From Erythrobacter sp. BLCC-B19 (GTDB taxonomy: Bacteria > Pseudomonadota > Alphaproteobacteria > Sphingomonadales > Sphingomonadaceae): 64,000 nucleotides of DNA. Below the pieces are notes generated by a model that was not told the DNA's origin, ran no database searches, and saw only the letters and a list, made by a program, of their open reading frames with translations. Positions 45,114 through 54,893 of this stretch are shown piece by piece; position 1 is the first letter of the stretch; each line of letters begins with the position of its first letter. Location of the stretch: assembly GCF_028621955.1 (NCBI RefSeq), contig NZ_CP117516.1, forward strand, positions 2,626,001 through 2,690,000, given 5' to 3'. Position numbers and translations under genes: made by a program.

Positions 45114-46889
45114 TCAGGCTTCGCGTTCCCGCAAGCTGCTGGTCTTGAGCAACGGCTTTTCGCTGAGCCCGCCCTCGCGCTCCAGCTGTTCGCGGAACTC
45201 GTCACGCTTGGCGTGGATCGAGGCGATCACCGGGCCCATTGCCACGCCGATGTCGACCAGTACGGCTTCCGATAGCTGGAGCGAGGCTTCCAGTGTCTCG
45301 GGCACGGCATGGCTGGCACCGGCGCGGTACATTGCGGCGGCATGATCCGGATCGCGTGCGCGGGCGACAATCAGGAGATCGGGGTAGTCGCGGCGCAGCT
45401 TGCCCACCAGGCGCTGGGCGAGCACGGGTTCGTCCATCGTCAGCACGACGGCAGGCGCGGTTTCGACCCCAAGGCGCGCCAGCGTATCGCCGCGGCCCGC
45501 ATCGCCAAATGTCGCGCGGTATCCGTCAGCCCTGGCGGCGGCGACCAGATCGGGGTTCGAATCGATCATCACATAGGGCTTGCCATGGGTGCGCATCATG
45601 TCGGCAATCAGCCGCCCGACGCGGCCCCCACCGACGATGATGGTGCGAATTTCTGCCTCGTCCTCGTCACCGGCAGGGTTGCCCGCGCTGTCGACCCGCC
45701 GTGCCAGAACCGCGCCCAGCTTGGCCAGCAGCGGGGTGATGGTAAGGCCGATCGCGGTAACGGTTTGCCAGAAGCGCGCGGTTTCCTGATCGAGCACCAG
45801 AGCGCTGGTCGCGGCGGCGAGCACGATCAGCGTCGTCTCAGACGGTGAGGCCATCAGCAGGCCCGTTTCTGCCGCCGTCCCGCGCCGCGCGCCCATCAGC
45901 CGCAGCAGCAAGCCTGTGACCAGCGCCTTGAACACCACCACGCCGACCACGGCAGCCGTGATGATCCCGATCTGCGCGCCGATTTCAGCCAGATTGATGC
46001 TCATGCCGACGGTGATCAGGAACACGCCAAGGGCAAGACCCTTGAACGGCTCCATGATGACTTCGACGTCGGTGTGATACTCGGTCTCGGCGATCAGCAG
46101 ACCTGCGATCAGCGCGCCGACAATCGGCGAGAGACCGACCAGCGCTGTGGCGAGGCTTGCGCCGATCACCACGAGCAGCGAGGCGGAGAGGAACAGTTCA
46201 GGGCTCTTGGTTCGGGCGGCCTGCGCGAACAGGCGGGGGAGGGCAAAGCGGCCGGCAATCAGCAGCACCGCGATGACAAGACCGCCCTGCCACAATGTCG
46301 CGACGATGCCCGACCAGCCATCATCGGCGGCATTGGGGGCAAGCGCGCCGAGGATGAAGATGATCGGCACGATCATGATGTCCTCGAACAGCAGCATCGA
46401 AAGCGCCGCCCGGCCGACAGGCGAGCGGGTGCCCGAGATCGGCAGCACCATTGCGGTCGAGGAAAAGGCGAGTGCGAAGCCCAGTGCGAGCGCCGCGGTG
46501 AAGCTCATCCCCGATGCCATTCCCACAAACAGCGCCAATGCGCTGCCGCTGATCAGCACCTCGAGCGCGCCAAGGCCGAACACCAGCTTGCGCATTTCCC
46601 AGAGGCGGTTGAACGACAGCTCCAGCCCGATTGCGAACAGCAGCAAAACGATGCCGAAGTCGGCAAAGGGCGTCAGCGAATCCGGATTGCTGATGGTGAA
46701 ATGGTAGAGCCATGGGACGCGCTCGACGAGGGAGCCGAGGCCATAGGGGCCGACCAGCACGCCGATCAGGATGAACCCGATGATCGGCGTAATGCGGAAC
46801 CGCGCGAAGACGGGAATCACGATGCCGGCTGAGCCAAGGATCACCAGTGCATCGGACAGGAACGGGGAGAGAGTCAGTTCACCAGCCAC
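45114..46889 (-). CDS. CPA2-family cation:proton antiporter with TrkA-N domain (591 aa)
   Basis: A KefB/YbaL-like monovalent cation antiporter. About 12 helices span residues 10-385 (TPIIGFILIGVLVGPYGLGS, LGFALAFSSTAMVLP, VFLITVGMSINLAEIG). A cytoplasmic TrkA-N domain follows: RTIIVGGGRVGRLIADMM with the nucleotide-binding glycines. The C-terminal tail is charged. Start is a GTG at 46889 with a poor ribosome site. The gene is separated from icd by a strong bidirectional hairpin. Confidence 0.9.
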   Translation of the reverse strand: MAGELTLSPFLSDALVILGSAGIVIPVFARFRITPIIGFILIGVLVGPYGLGSLVERVPWLYHFTISNPDSLTPFADFGIVLLLFAIGLELSFNRLWEMRKLVFGLGALEVLISGSALALFVGMASGMSFTAALALGFALAFSSTAMVLPISGTRSPVGRAALSMLLFEDIMIVPIIFILGALAPNAADDGWSGIVATLWQGGLVIAVLLIAGRFALPRLFAQAARTKSPELFLSASLLVVIGASLATALVGLSPIVGALIAGLLIAETEYHTDVEVIMEPFKGLALGVFLITVGMSINLAEIGAQIGIITAAVVGVVVFKALVTGLLLRLMGARRGTAAETGLLMASPSETTLIVLAAATSALVLDQETARFWQTVTAIGLTITPLLAKLGAVLARRVDSAGNPAGDEDEAEIRTIIVGGGRVGRLIADMMRTHGKPYVMIDSNPDLVAAARADGYRATFGDAGRGDTLARLGVETAPAVVLTMDEPVLAQRLVGKLRRDYPDLLIVARARDPDHAAAMYRAGASHAVPETLEASLQLSEAVLVDIGVAMGPVIASIHAKRDEFREQLEREGGLSEKPLLKTSSLREREA

Positions 46890-46945
46890 TCCATCGGCTT
46901 AACGACCCGGGGCGGGGCTGTCACCCGCCTTGGGGACACAAAAAA

Positions 46946-46972
46946 GCCGGGCAGGCCATGGGGCCGCCCGGC
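46946..46972 (-). terminator. Rho-independent terminator of icd
   Basis: GCCGGGC (46946-46952) pairs with GCCCGGC (46966-46972). On the minus strand the stem is followed by six T, which fits termination of icd transcripts; on the other strand it is followed by TTTCTGTTT. Confidence 0.85.
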
Positions 46973-46994
46973 TTTCTGTTTCAATGATGCAGGA

Positions 46995-48218
46995 TCAGGC
47001 CCAGGTGGCCATTTCCTTTTCGAGGTTCTGGACGATGGTCTCGAAGAACTGCTCGGTGGTCTGCCATGCCTGACCCGGGCCGATCAGCAGCGCGAGGTCC
47101 TTGGTCATGTAGCCCTTCTCGACGGTCTGGATGCAGACCCGCTCGAGCGTCTCGGCAAACTTCACGACATCGGGGGTGTTGTCGAACTTGCCGCGATACA
47201 TCAGGCCGCGCGTCCAGGCGAAGATCGAGGCGATCGGGTTGGTCGAGGTCGCCTTGCCCTGCTGGTGCTGGCGATAGTGGCGGGTGACGGTGCCGTGGGC
47301 GGCTTCGGCCTCGACGGTCTTGCCGTCCGGGGTCATCAGCACCGAAGTCATCAGGCCGAGCGAGCCGAAGCCCTGCGCGACGGTGTCCGACTGCACGTCA
47401 CCATCATAGTTCTTGCAAGCCCAGACAAACTTGCCCGACCACTTGAGCGCCGAGGCGACCATGTCGTCGATCAGGCGGTGTTCGTAGACGATGCCCTTGG
47501 CCTTGAACTGTTCGGCAAAGCCCTCGGTGTCGAACACCTCCTGGAACAGGTCCTTGAAGCGCCCGTCATAGGCCTTCATGATCGTGTTCTTGGTGCTGAG
47601 GTAAACCGGCCAGCCGAGGTTGAGGCCGTAGTTGAACGAGGCGCGGGCGAAGTCGCGGATCGAATCGTCAAGGTTGTACATCGCCATCGCGACGCCGGCG
47701 CTGGGGAAATCGAACACGTCGAGGTCGATCTTCGTGCCGTCTTCACCGTCGAAGACAAGGCGCAGCTTGCCCGGGCCCGGAATACGGGTGTCGGTGGCGC
47801 GGTACTGGTCGCCGAAGGCATGGCGGCCGACCACGATCGGATCGGTCCAGCCCGGCACCAGGCGCGGCACGTTGTCGATCACGATGGGTTCGCGGAAGAC
47901 CACGCCGCCCAGGATGTTGCGGATCGTGCCGTTGGGGCTCTTCCACATCTTCTTGAGGCTGAATTCCTCGACGCGCTGTTCGTCGGGGGTGATGGTGGCG
48001 CACTTCACGCCGACGCCATATTGCTTGATCGCGTTGGCGGAATCGACGGTCACCTGATCGTCAGTGGCGTCGCGGTTCTCGATCGACAGGTCGTAATACT
48101 TCAGGTCGATATCGAGATAGGGCAGGATCAGCCTTTCGCGGATCCACTGCCAGATGATGCGGGTCATCTCGTCGCCGTCGAGTTCGACGACGGGATTGGC
48201 GACTTTGATTTTGTCCAT
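46995..48218 (-). CDS. icd: NADP-dependent isocitrate dehydrogenase (407 aa)
   Basis: TCA-cycle enzyme of the eukaryote-like homodimeric IDH group: [56 protein letters not shown] with the substrate Ser/Asn, [11 protein letters not shown] and [20 protein letters not shown] with the metal-binding aspartates. [18 protein letters not shown] is the NADP loop. Length standard. A GC-hairpin terminator with a T run follows. Confidence 0.96.
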   Translation of the reverse strand: MDKIKVANPVVELDGDEMTRIIWQWIRERLILPYLDIDLKYYDLSIENRDATDDQVTVDSANAIKQYGVGVKCATITPDEQRVEEFSLKKMWKSPNGTIRNILGGVVFREPIVIDNVPRLVPGWTDPIVVGRHAFGDQYRATDTRIPGPGKLRLVFDGEDGTKIDLDVFDFPSAGVAMAMYNLDDSIRDFARASFNYGLNLGWPVYLSTKNTIMKAYDGRFKDLFQEVFDTEGFAEQFKAKGIVYEHRLIDDMVASALKWSGKFVWACKNYDGDVQSDTVAQGFGSLGLMTSVLMTPDGKTVEAEAAHGTVTRHYRQHQQGKATSTNPIASIFAWTRGLMYRGKFDNTPDVVKFAETLERVCIQTVEKGYMTKDLALLIGPGQAWQTTEQFFETIVQNLEKEMATWA

Positions 48219-48395
48219 GTGTGTTGCCCTATCCTTCTTGCCCCGTCTGGTGCGGGGCTAGGTGTGATCGACAGGAAGCTGTGTAAGATCCCGCCGCGGC
48301 TTTAGCAGAGGAGGACAGGCTTGCAAGCGCGCGGCTTGCGAATGAAACGCAACAGCCGTTGCGATCGTGGCGCGGTTGGCGCGGGGCACAAAAAA

Positions 48396-48414
48396 GCCCG
48401 CCATGGGGGCGGGC
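48396..48414 (-). terminator. Rho-independent terminator of tRNA-Val
   Basis: GCCCGCC (48396-48402) and GGCGGGC (48408-48414) form a 7-bp stem. On the minus strand it is followed by six T, 20 bases past the tRNA 3' end. Confidence 0.85.
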
Positions 48415-48432
48415 GCTTTCGCATTCAGCCGA

Positions 48433-48507
48433 TGGTGGGCGTAGCAAGGATTGAACTTGCGACCCCTACGATGTCAACATAGTGCTCTACCACTGAGCTA
48501 TACGCCC
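48433..48507 (-). tRNA. tRNA-Val (anticodon GAC)
   Basis: Read on the minus strand: acceptor GGGCGTA pairs with TACGCCC, the D arm is AGCTC...GAGC, the anticodon arm CTATG-TTGACAT-CGTAG has anticodon GAC, and the T arm is GCAAG-TTCAATC-CTTGC. The discriminator is A and CCA is encoded. All stems pair fully (one G-T in the anticodon stem). Confidence 0.96.
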
Positions 48508-48608
48508 ACACCATCGGATGTGCGCCCCTTGGGGCGGAGCGGCCCTTTATCGCAGCCCCTCAAAAGGTGCAAGCGATTCGAACCCAAGTTTTGACCTTGT
48601 GGCCGGGC

Positions 48609-48998
48609 CTAGAGCCGGGCGGCCTCTGCTTCCTCGAACACGCGCTCCACTTCGAGCACAAGATCGCGCAGGTGGAACGGCTTGGAAAGCACCTTGGCGG
48701 TCGGCTGTTCGCGGCTGGCGCGCAGGCTGACGGCCGCAAAGCCGGTGATGAACATTACCTTGGTGCGCGGGGAAATCTCGGCGCAGCGCTGGGCGAGCTC
48801 GATCCCGTCCATCTCGGGCATGACGATGTCGGACAGCAGCAGATCATAGTCGCCCGTCTCCAGCAGCGGCACGGCATCGGTGCCGCGGTCGACCGCGCTG
48901 ACTTCGTAGCCGGCGTTGGTCAACGCCCGTTCGAGATAGGCGCGCATCGCCTCTTCGTCTTCGGCGAGGAGGATGCGGGGGGTGCGTGTCGCTGTCAT
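48609..48998 (-). CDS. cpdR: Single-domain response regulator CpdR (129 aa)
   Basis: A receiver domain with no output: acidic pair in LAEDEEAMRAYLERAL, phospho-acceptor Asp57 in LLLSDIVMPEMDG, the switch Thr in VMFITGFAA and Lys in LSKPFHLRDLV. RAYLERALTNAGYEVSAVDRG and the FHLRDLV end match CpdR, which is phosphorylated by the CckA-ChpT pathway and, when unphosphorylated, primes ClpXP for CtrA degradation. cckA lies about 11 kb to the left. Confidence 0.88.
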   Translation of the reverse strand: MTATRTPRILLAEDEEAMRAYLERALTNAGYEVSAVDRGTDAVPLLETGDYDLLLSDIVMPEMDGIELAQRCAEISPRTKVMFITGFAAVSLRASREQPTAKVLSKPFHLRDLVLEVERVFEEAEAARL

Positions 48999-49138
48999 GC
49001 GCGTGGCAATAGCAGAGCGGGTTTAAGAAATCTTTGTGCGCGCGGCAGGTTGCCTCCGGGCTGGTGCAATTGGTCGCGGCGGGAAGGGCGATCAGGCTTT
49101 GACAGCTGGGCGCAAAGCGGTCAGCAAGGTCATCGACG

Positions 49139-50110
49139 ATGGTACCGCCCTCACGCCCCTCACGTCCCGCATTTCCCGCTGTCCGCACGTCGGAGAGCGG
49201 CGGCATCGTGCCGGGCCTTGGCGCTGCGCCCGCCTTTACCCTGACAACGCCCGCGCGCATGAGCTTGCCTGTGCTGATCGCGGTGCCCCATGCGGGCCGT
49301 GCCTATCCCCCCGCAGTGACGGCGCGGATGCGCGACCCGGCGCTGGCCCAGTTGCGCTTGGAAGATCGCCATGTCGATCGGCTGGGGATCGCGATGGCGC
49401 GCGAAACCGGGGCCGCTCTGCTGGTCGCCCATGCGCCGCGGGCGCTGCTCGATCTCAACCGGGCCGAAGACGACATCGATTGGGACATGGTTGATGGCGG
49501 AAGGCCGGATAGCATCGCCGCGGCCGATCCCGGCCAGCGCGGCAATGCCCGTGCGCGCAGCGGGCTCGGGCTGGTGCCGCGCCGACTGCCGGGATCGGGG
49601 GAAATCTGGCGCGGCCGGCTCGCCCCGGCAGAACTCGCCGCGCGGATCGACGGGATCCACAGAGCCTATCACACCGCGCTCGCGCAGGCGCTTGCGGACA
49701 TCCGGGCGCAATGGGGCGCGGCGCTGCTGATCGATCTCCATTCGATGCCTCCGCTCCGGGCAGCAGAGGGTGAAGCGCCGACATTCGTGCTGGGTGACCG
49801 CTTTGGCGCGGCCTGTCACACAGCGCTGATGGGGCGCGCGCTGAACTTCCTTGAAGGGCGCGGTGCGATTGCAGCGCACAACCGTCCCTATTCGGGCGGC
49901 TACGTGCTTGATCGTCACGGCGCTCCGTCGGCGCAGGTACACGCGATGCAGATCGAGGTGTGCCGCAGCGCCTATCTTGACCGGCAGATGATTGAACCCG
50001 GCCCCGGCCTGCCGGCCATTGCAGCGCTGCTGGCCGGACTGGTGCGCGAACTGGGTGCGGAAACCGCGTTGCAAGGTGGCGGTGAAGGACTGCGGCAGGC
50101 CGCCGAATAG
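49139..50110 (+). CDS. N-formylglutamate amidohydrolase family protein (323 aa)
   Basis: Family motifs are VLIAVPHAGRAYPPAV, LRLEDRHVDRLG, LLVAHAPRALLDLNRAEDDIDW, GAALLIDLHSMPP and AIAAHNRPYSGGYVLDRHG. In histidine degradation such enzymes split formylglutamate, but many homologues have other roles and no hut genes are nearby. The ATG at 49139 includes an N-terminal stretch (GGIVPGLGAAPAFTL) seen in this group; an AAGG lies upstream. Confidence 0.82.
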   Translation: MVPPSRPSRPAFPAVRTSESGGIVPGLGAAPAFTLTTPARMSLPVLIAVPHAGRAYPPAVTARMRDPALAQLRLEDRHVDRLGIAMARETGAALLVAHAPRALLDLNRAEDDIDWDMVDGGRPDSIAAADPGQRGNARARSGLGLVPRRLPGSGEIWRGRLAPAELAARIDGIHRAYHTALAQALADIRAQWGAALLIDLHSMPPLRAAEGEAPTFVLGDRFGAACHTALMGRALNFLEGRGAIAAHNRPYSGGYVLDRHGAPSAQVHAMQIEVCRSAYLDRQMIEPGPGLPAIAALLAGLVRELGAETALQGGGEGLRQAAE

Positions 50111-50124
50111 CTCACATAGCAGAA

Positions 50125-50155
50125 CGGGCAGGCGACCTCTTGGTCTGCCTGCCCG
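50125..50155. terminator. Bidirectional hairpin between convergent genes
   Basis: CGGGCAGGC (50125-50133) pairs with GCCTGCCCG (50147-50155), and the inner GACC/GGTC extends the stem with a one-base bulge. It lies between the amidohydrolase and sapC stops. T runs are short on both sides. Confidence 0.6.
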
Positions 50156-50183
50156 TCCTTGGGTTCGTTCAGAGACGACGCGC

Positions 50184-50972
50184 TTAGTTCAACGCAGGCG
50201 CCGCTTCGCCCGGAACCGGCACCTTGCCCTGCGCCGTCTGGCGTTCGAACAGGTTGCGCATCAGGTTGAGCGAATAGAGGTGCGCATAGATCAGCGCGAG
50301 GATGCCGTTCTTGACCAGGCCTTCCAGCGTTTCGGCCGGAAGCTCGCGCAGCTTGTTTTCGTCCACCATGCGGAAACCGCGGTAGATGAAGGGCTTGTCG
50401 GGCATATCGTTGCGCGTGATGGCGATTTCGCCGTCGATCAGGATGTCGAGCTTGACCAGTTCGTCCATGAACAGCTTGGTGCGCTGGCCGGCTTCTTCAA
50501 AGCGGCGGCAGAACTCCAGCACGCCCTGCGTGTATTCGGTCGCCTGTCCAGCTTCGTCGAACAGTGCGAGGCCTTCGGGGAAGTTGCCGAGCAGGCCAGC
50601 CGAGGGATCGAAACAGAGCGACATATCGTCGCTGTTCGGCTGAAGCTTGGCGAGGATGAAGGGATAGCGGCGGGCGTAGGCGGGCAGATAGATCGCCTCG
50701 TTGATCTTCATGTCATCGCCCACGAAGGTGTTCACGCCTTCGTTGAGGCCGAACAGCGCGATCGGCAGCGGGTTTTCACCGGCGGTGAAGACGATCGGGA
50801 AGTCGCGCTGGGCATCGACGAATTCGTCCGAGGTCAGCGGGATGGCATGGGTCGCAGCAAGGTAGGCAGCGCTTTCGAGCGTACCGGCCTTCCAGCCCGC
50901 GTGATCGCGGCTGTTGAGCGGAAGGAGATCCTTGTAGAACAAGGGAAGTTGCGGTTGCGGCGCGCTGGCCAT
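50184..50972 (-). CDS. sapC: SapC family protein (262 aa)
   Basis: The pattern LFYKDLLPLNSRDHAGWKAG, AIPLTSDEFVDAQRDFPIVF, NTFVGDDMKINEAIYLPAYA and RRYPFILAKLQPNSDD matches the SapC family, first described as part of the Campylobacter S-layer locus but common in alpha- and gammaproteobacteria. There is no signal peptide. The biochemical role is unknown. A GGAG site precedes the ATG. In sphingomonads it often lies near tryptophan halogenase/TonB receptor clusters; none is present here. Confidence 0.87.
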   Translation of the reverse strand: MASAPQPQLPLFYKDLLPLNSRDHAGWKAGTLESAAYLAATHAIPLTSDEFVDAQRDFPIVFTAGENPLPIALFGLNEGVNTFVGDDMKINEAIYLPAYARRYPFILAKLQPNSDDMSLCFDPSAGLLGNFPEGLALFDEAGQATEYTQGVLEFCRRFEEAGQRTKLFMDELVKLDILIDGEIAITRNDMPDKPFIYRGFRMVDENKLRELPAETLEGLVKNGILALIYAHLYSLNLMRNLFERQTAQGKVPVPGEAAPALN

Positions 50973-51083
50973 GACGTCGTCTCCGGAAAATGCGTGTGTG
51001 GTTGATCCCCTCAGCGGAAGCGATCACCCCGCCGAAAGCGCGCCCCTTACGGCTTTGCCGGGGGCGGCGCAAGCGGCGAAGGG

Positions 51084-52553
51084 TCAAGCCCCGGGGGTGA
51101 GGGGGAGGAGTTTCCCCGGATTGAGCAGACCTGCCGGATCAAGCGCCTGTTTGACCGCAGCCATCACCGCCAGCGCGGCAGGATCATGCAACCGCGCGAG
51201 GGCATCGACCTTCATCTGTCCGATCCCGTGCTCGGCGCTGATCGACCCGCCCCATTGGGTGACGAGGTCATAGACCTGCGCACTCACGGCCTTGCCTTCG
51301 CTTTCTTCCCACACCCCCCGCACCGCGCCTTGCGGTGCGAGGACGTGGAAGTGGACATTGCCATCGCCCAGATGCCCGAAGGCGGCGACACTGGTGCCGG
51401 GAAAAGCCGCCTCGATCTGCGGCGTGGCGGCAAGGATGAACTCGGGCATGGCCTCGACCGGCACCGAGATGTCGTGCTGCATCGCCGGGCCGAGCGCGCG
51501 CTCGGCAGCCGAGATGCCGTCGCGCAAGGCCCAGACGGCCTCGGCCTGGGTATCGTTGGCCGCGATGACCGCATCGGCGATCAGACCATCCTCGAACGCA
51601 GCCGCCAGCGCCGCCTCCAGCGCATCGCGCAGGGCGGTGCTGTCCTGCGTGGGCGAGACGCACTCGATCAGCGCATTCCAGGCATGGCGTCCGTCCAGCG
51701 GTGGGCGTGCTCCGGGTTGATGGGCGAGGACGGCGGCGAGGCAATGCTCGGGCACGACCTCGAACCCCTCCAGCGCATCGCCCATCGCGGGCTCCATCTG
51801 CCGCAGCAGCGTGCGTGCCTCGATGATCCCGCCAAGCCCCACCCATGCGGTCGCGCGCCCGGTGGTGGCCGGCAGCAGCCTCAGGCAAGCGGCGGTGACG
51901 ATGCCGAGCGTGCCTTCCGATCCGATCAGCAACTGCTTCAAGTCAAAGCCGCGATTGTCCTTCTTGAGCGGTGTCATCAGGTCGAGCACGCTGCCGTCGG
52001 CGAGCACCGCCTCCAGCCCAAGCACCTGCGCGCGCATGGTGCCGTGGCGCAAGACCTGCGTGCCGCCCGCGTTGGTCGAAATCAGACCGCCAATCGTGGC
52101 TGACCCCTTGCCGCCGAGCGTGAGCGGGAAGCGCATCTGCGCCGCCTCGGCCGCCTCGTGCAGCGTCTGGAGTACCACGCCAGCCTCGCACACGACCTGA
52201 CCGGCCGCCGCATCGAGCGAACGTATCGCGGCCATCCGACGGAGCGAGAGGATGATGGCCGACCCGCTCGCATCGGGAGTCGCGCCGCCCGCCATCCCGC
52301 TATTGCCGCCTTGCGGCACGATCGGCACGCCATGCTCGCCGCACAGCTTCACCAGCGCCGCGACCTCGGCGGTTGATGATGGCGAGGCGAGCGCCAGCGC
52401 GCGGCCGGTGTAACGCCCGCGCCAGTCGGTCAGCCAGGCATCCATTCGTTCCGGATCGCTGGTCAGCCCGCGCGGGCCGAGCAGGGCAGCGGCGGCGGCG
52501 AGGAAGGCTTCAGCCTTGGCTGGCGCGGTGGGGGGTGGGGCAGGATGATTCAT
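51084..52553 (-). CDS. FAD-binding oxidoreductase, D-lactate/D-2-hydroxyglutarate dehydrogenase type (489 aa)
   Basis: A GlcD/D2HGDH-like flavoprotein. The FAD_binding_4 domain holds VPIVPQGGNSGMAGGATPDA, LGGKGSATIGGLISTNAGGT and LIGSEGTLGIVTAACLRLLP. The C-terminal FAD-oxidase domain has FGHLGDGNVHFHVLAPQG and GSISAEHGIGQMKVD, with His residues that bind metal and substrate. The ATG at 52553 is chosen because GAAGG lies five bases upstream; an ATG twelve bases earlier lacks a site. The substrate among D-2-hydroxy acids is open. Confidence 0.9.
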   Translation of the reverse strand: MNHPAPPPTAPAKAEAFLAAAAALLGPRGLTSDPERMDAWLTDWRGRYTGRALALASPSSTAEVAALVKLCGEHGVPIVPQGGNSGMAGGATPDASGSAIILSLRRMAAIRSLDAAAGQVVCEAGVVLQTLHEAAEAAQMRFPLTLGGKGSATIGGLISTNAGGTQVLRHGTMRAQVLGLEAVLADGSVLDLMTPLKKDNRGFDLKQLLIGSEGTLGIVTAACLRLLPATTGRATAWVGLGGIIEARTLLRQMEPAMGDALEGFEVVPEHCLAAVLAHQPGARPPLDGRHAWNALIECVSPTQDSTALRDALEAALAAAFEDGLIADAVIAANDTQAEAVWALRDGISAAERALGPAMQHDISVPVEAMPEFILAATPQIEAAFPGTSVAAFGHLGDGNVHFHVLAPQGAVRGVWEESEGKAVSAQVYDLVTQWGGSISAEHGIGQMKVDALARLHDPAALAVMAAVKQALDPAGLLNPGKLLPLTPGA

Positions 52554-52724
52554 TGTTGCCTTCATGCCACAGTCGGAAATGAATATGCCACTGCTTTTGC
52601 ATCCCCGCAGGTTGGAATTAAGGCAGGGTTCAATTGGCGGTGCTAGGGGTGCGGCATTGTGCAGCGTCCGCTGACGCACCCCACGCCTTGCACCTGCCCG
52701 CCTTTAGGAGACCCCACTCCGCCC

Positions 52725-53300
52725 ATGGAAAGCCTGATTGCCCTTGCAGCGCCCTTTGCGCTGATGCTGCCGATGGTGGCAGAGGGGCTCGGCTTGGCGG
52801 AGGAAGGCGCGCCGCCGGCAATTGCCGCGCCGCAGTGTCAAGCCGAACCGCCGATCACGGACACGGCGCCGCCCCCGCCTTCGCCCCTGAGTTTCCTGCG
52901 CCAGTCATCGACGGCCCGGCAGGTGCGGATCGAGCAGCGTGTGGTGGTGCGCATCGCGCCCGCAGCACCCGGCACGCGGCCCAATATGCTGGTTGATCTG
53001 CCGCGCCGCGAGGTGGCCCCCCGGTTCGAGGAACGCGGCAAGGAAAAATGCGTGCCCCTCGATCAGATCGCCGGCGTGCAGACGGGCAGCGGCAACCGGC
53101 TGGTGCTGTTCCTGCGGGATCGCCGGATGATTTCGGTCAACCTTGAAAAGTCGTGCCGCGCCCGTGACTTCTACTCGGGTTTCTATGTCGAGCGGAACAA
53201 GGACGGGCGGCTGTGCGTGGAGCGCGACAAGCTGCAATCGCGCAGCGGTGCGCGCTGCGAGGTCGAAACCATGCGCCAGCTGGTCGAAGTGCGCAGCTGA
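52725..53300 (+). CDS. Conserved hypothetical envelope protein (192 aa)
   Basis: The start at 52725 (MESLIALAAPFALMLPMVAE) gives a probable signal peptide behind a TAGGAG site. A Pro-rich linker (DTAPPPPSPLS) leads to a domain with three or four cysteines (GKEKCVPLDQIAGV, LEKSCRARDFYSGF, DGRLCVERDKLQ, GARCEVE) and strongly alternating beta pattern. No named family comes to mind. It is divergent from the FAD enzyme gene. Confidence 0.65.
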   Translation: MESLIALAAPFALMLPMVAEGLGLAEEGAPPAIAAPQCQAEPPITDTAPPPPSPLSFLRQSSTARQVRIEQRVVVRIAPAAPGTRPNMLVDLPRREVAPRFEERGKEKCVPLDQIAGVQTGSGNRLVLFLRDRRMISVNLEKSCRARDFYSGFYVERNKDGRLCVERDKLQSRSGARCEVETMRQLVEVRS

Positions 53301-53459
53301 TCGCCTGCGAGACCCGCGCGATTCCTTGACTTTTGCGTTGGTTTGAGTGAAAGGCGCGGCGGCCCGGCACCGCGCCGCACAGGCGCAATCCCTGCAAGCG
53401 GTAAGGGCCGGCAATCCCGGCAGCATTTCTGCCCGCTATTCTCGGACACCACACCAAGC

Positions 53460-54893
53460 ATGACTTTCGCCGATCTCGGCCTTTCGCCCGAATTGCTCAA
53501 AGCCGTCGAAGACGCGGGCTACACCACGCCGACTGCGATTCAGGCGCAGGCCATCCCGACCGTGCTGATGATGAAGGATCTCATCGGCATCGCCCAGACC
53601 GGCACCGGCAAGACGGCAAGCTTCGTGCTCCCGATGATCGACGTGATGGCCGCAGGCCGGCGCCGCGCGCTGATGCCGCGCTCGCTGATCCTCGAGCCCA
53701 CCCGAGAACTCGCCGCTCAGGTCGCCGAGAATTTCGAGAAATACGGCAAGAACCACGATCTCAAGATGGCGCTGCTGATCGGCGGCGTGCAGATGGGCGA
53801 CCAGCTCAAAGCCTTGAGCGACGGTGTCGACGTGCTGATCGCCACGCCCGGCCGCCTGATGGACCTGTTCGAGCGCGGCAAGATCATGCTCAACGGCTGC
53901 GAATTGCTGGTGATCGACGAGGCCGACCGGATGCTCGACATGGGGTTCATCCCCGATATCGAATTCATCTGTTCGAAGCTCCCCGAGAGCCGCCAGACCA
54001 TGCTGTTCTCGGCCACCATGCCCGCGCCGATCGAGAAGCTGGCCAAGAAGTTCTTGAACAATCCCAAGCGCATCGAAACGGCGCGCGCAGCGACCACCAA
54101 CAAGGACATCACCGCCTTCAAGGTGCCGGTCAAGACGCGCAGCAAGCGCGAGACGCTGCGCTGGTTCCTCGAAAACGACCTCGTCGAAAACGCGATCATC
54201 TTCGCCAACAAGAAGACGACCGTGCGCGAACTGAACCAGAGCCTCAATCGCCACGGCTTCCGGTCGAGCGAGATCCACGGGGACATGGACCAGTCGAGCC
54301 GGATCAAGGAGCTTGACCGGTTCAAGAGCGGCGAGGTCAACATTCTGGTCGCCTCAGACGTTGCCGCGCGCGGCCTCGATATCAAGGGCGTCTCCCACGT
54401 CTTCAACTTCGATACGCCCTGGCACCCGGACGATTACGTCCACCGCATCGGCCGCACGGGCCGCGCAGGCGCCAAGGGGCGGGCCTTCACTTTCGTGTCG
54501 GAAGGCGATGACGAGGCGATCGCCAATGTCGAGAAGCTGACCGGCGCGCCGATCAAGGTATTCGGCAAGGAAGACGTACGCGTCGACCTGTCGGAAATGC
54601 TCGCCAAGGCTGAAGCCGCCAAGGCCGAAACCCCGCGCGAAGAGGAGCGGGAAGAGCGTCCCGAACGCAAGCCGCGCCGCGCCCGTGACGAACGCCGCGA
54701 AGAACGCGCCCCCCGCGAAGAGCGCGCGCCGCGCGAGGAACGCGCGCGCCGCGAAAAGTCAGCCCCGCGCCCTGACCGCGTCGCCGCCAGCAATGATCGC
54801 AAGCCGCGTCGCTATCACGAGGACGACGAACCCGTCCCCGCCGGCGAATGGAACGGCCCGCGTCCGAGCTTTCTGGATGTGGGGTTCGGGTAA
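53460..54893 (+). CDS. DEAD-box RNA helicase (477 aa)
   Basis: RhlE-like ATP-dependent RNA helicase. Q motif TFADLGLSPELLKAVEDAGY with TPTAIQAQAIP, motif I AQTGTGKT (45-52), Ia PTRELAAQV, II VIDEADRMLD, III SATMP, and the C-lobe motifs VASDVAARGLDIKGV and YVHRIGRTGRAGAKG. The C-terminal ~90 residues are an Arg/Glu repeat tail (EERAPREERAPREERARRE), likely RNA-binding and disordered. Its stop directly abuts the convergent uvrD stop. Confidence 0.95.
   Translation: MTFADLGLSPELLKAVEDAGYTTPTAIQAQAIPTVLMMKDLIGIAQTGTGKTASFVLPMIDVMAAGRRRALMPRSLILEPTRELAAQVAENFEKYGKNHDLKMALLIGGVQMGDQLKALSDGVDVLIATPGRLMDLFERGKIMLNGCELLVIDEADRMLDMGFIPDIEFICSKLPESRQTMLFSATMPAPIEKLAKKFLNNPKRIETARAATTNKDITAFKVPVKTRSKRETLRWFLENDLVENAIIFANKKTTVRELNQSLNRHGFRSSEIHGDMDQSSRIKELDRFKSGEVNILVASDVAARGLDIKGVSHVFNFDTPWHPDDYVHRIGRTGRAGAKGRAFTFVSEGDDEAIANVEKLTGAPIKVFGKEDVRVDLSEMLAKAEAAKAETPREEEREERPERKPRRARDERREERAPREERAPREERARREKSAPRPDRVAASNDRKPRRYHEDDEPVPAGEWNGPRPSFLDVGFG

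Noticed and set aside
53343..53459. N-terminal extension of the DEAD-box helicase
   Set aside because: The extra codons are not helicase sequence; the Q motif begins right after the ATG at 53460.
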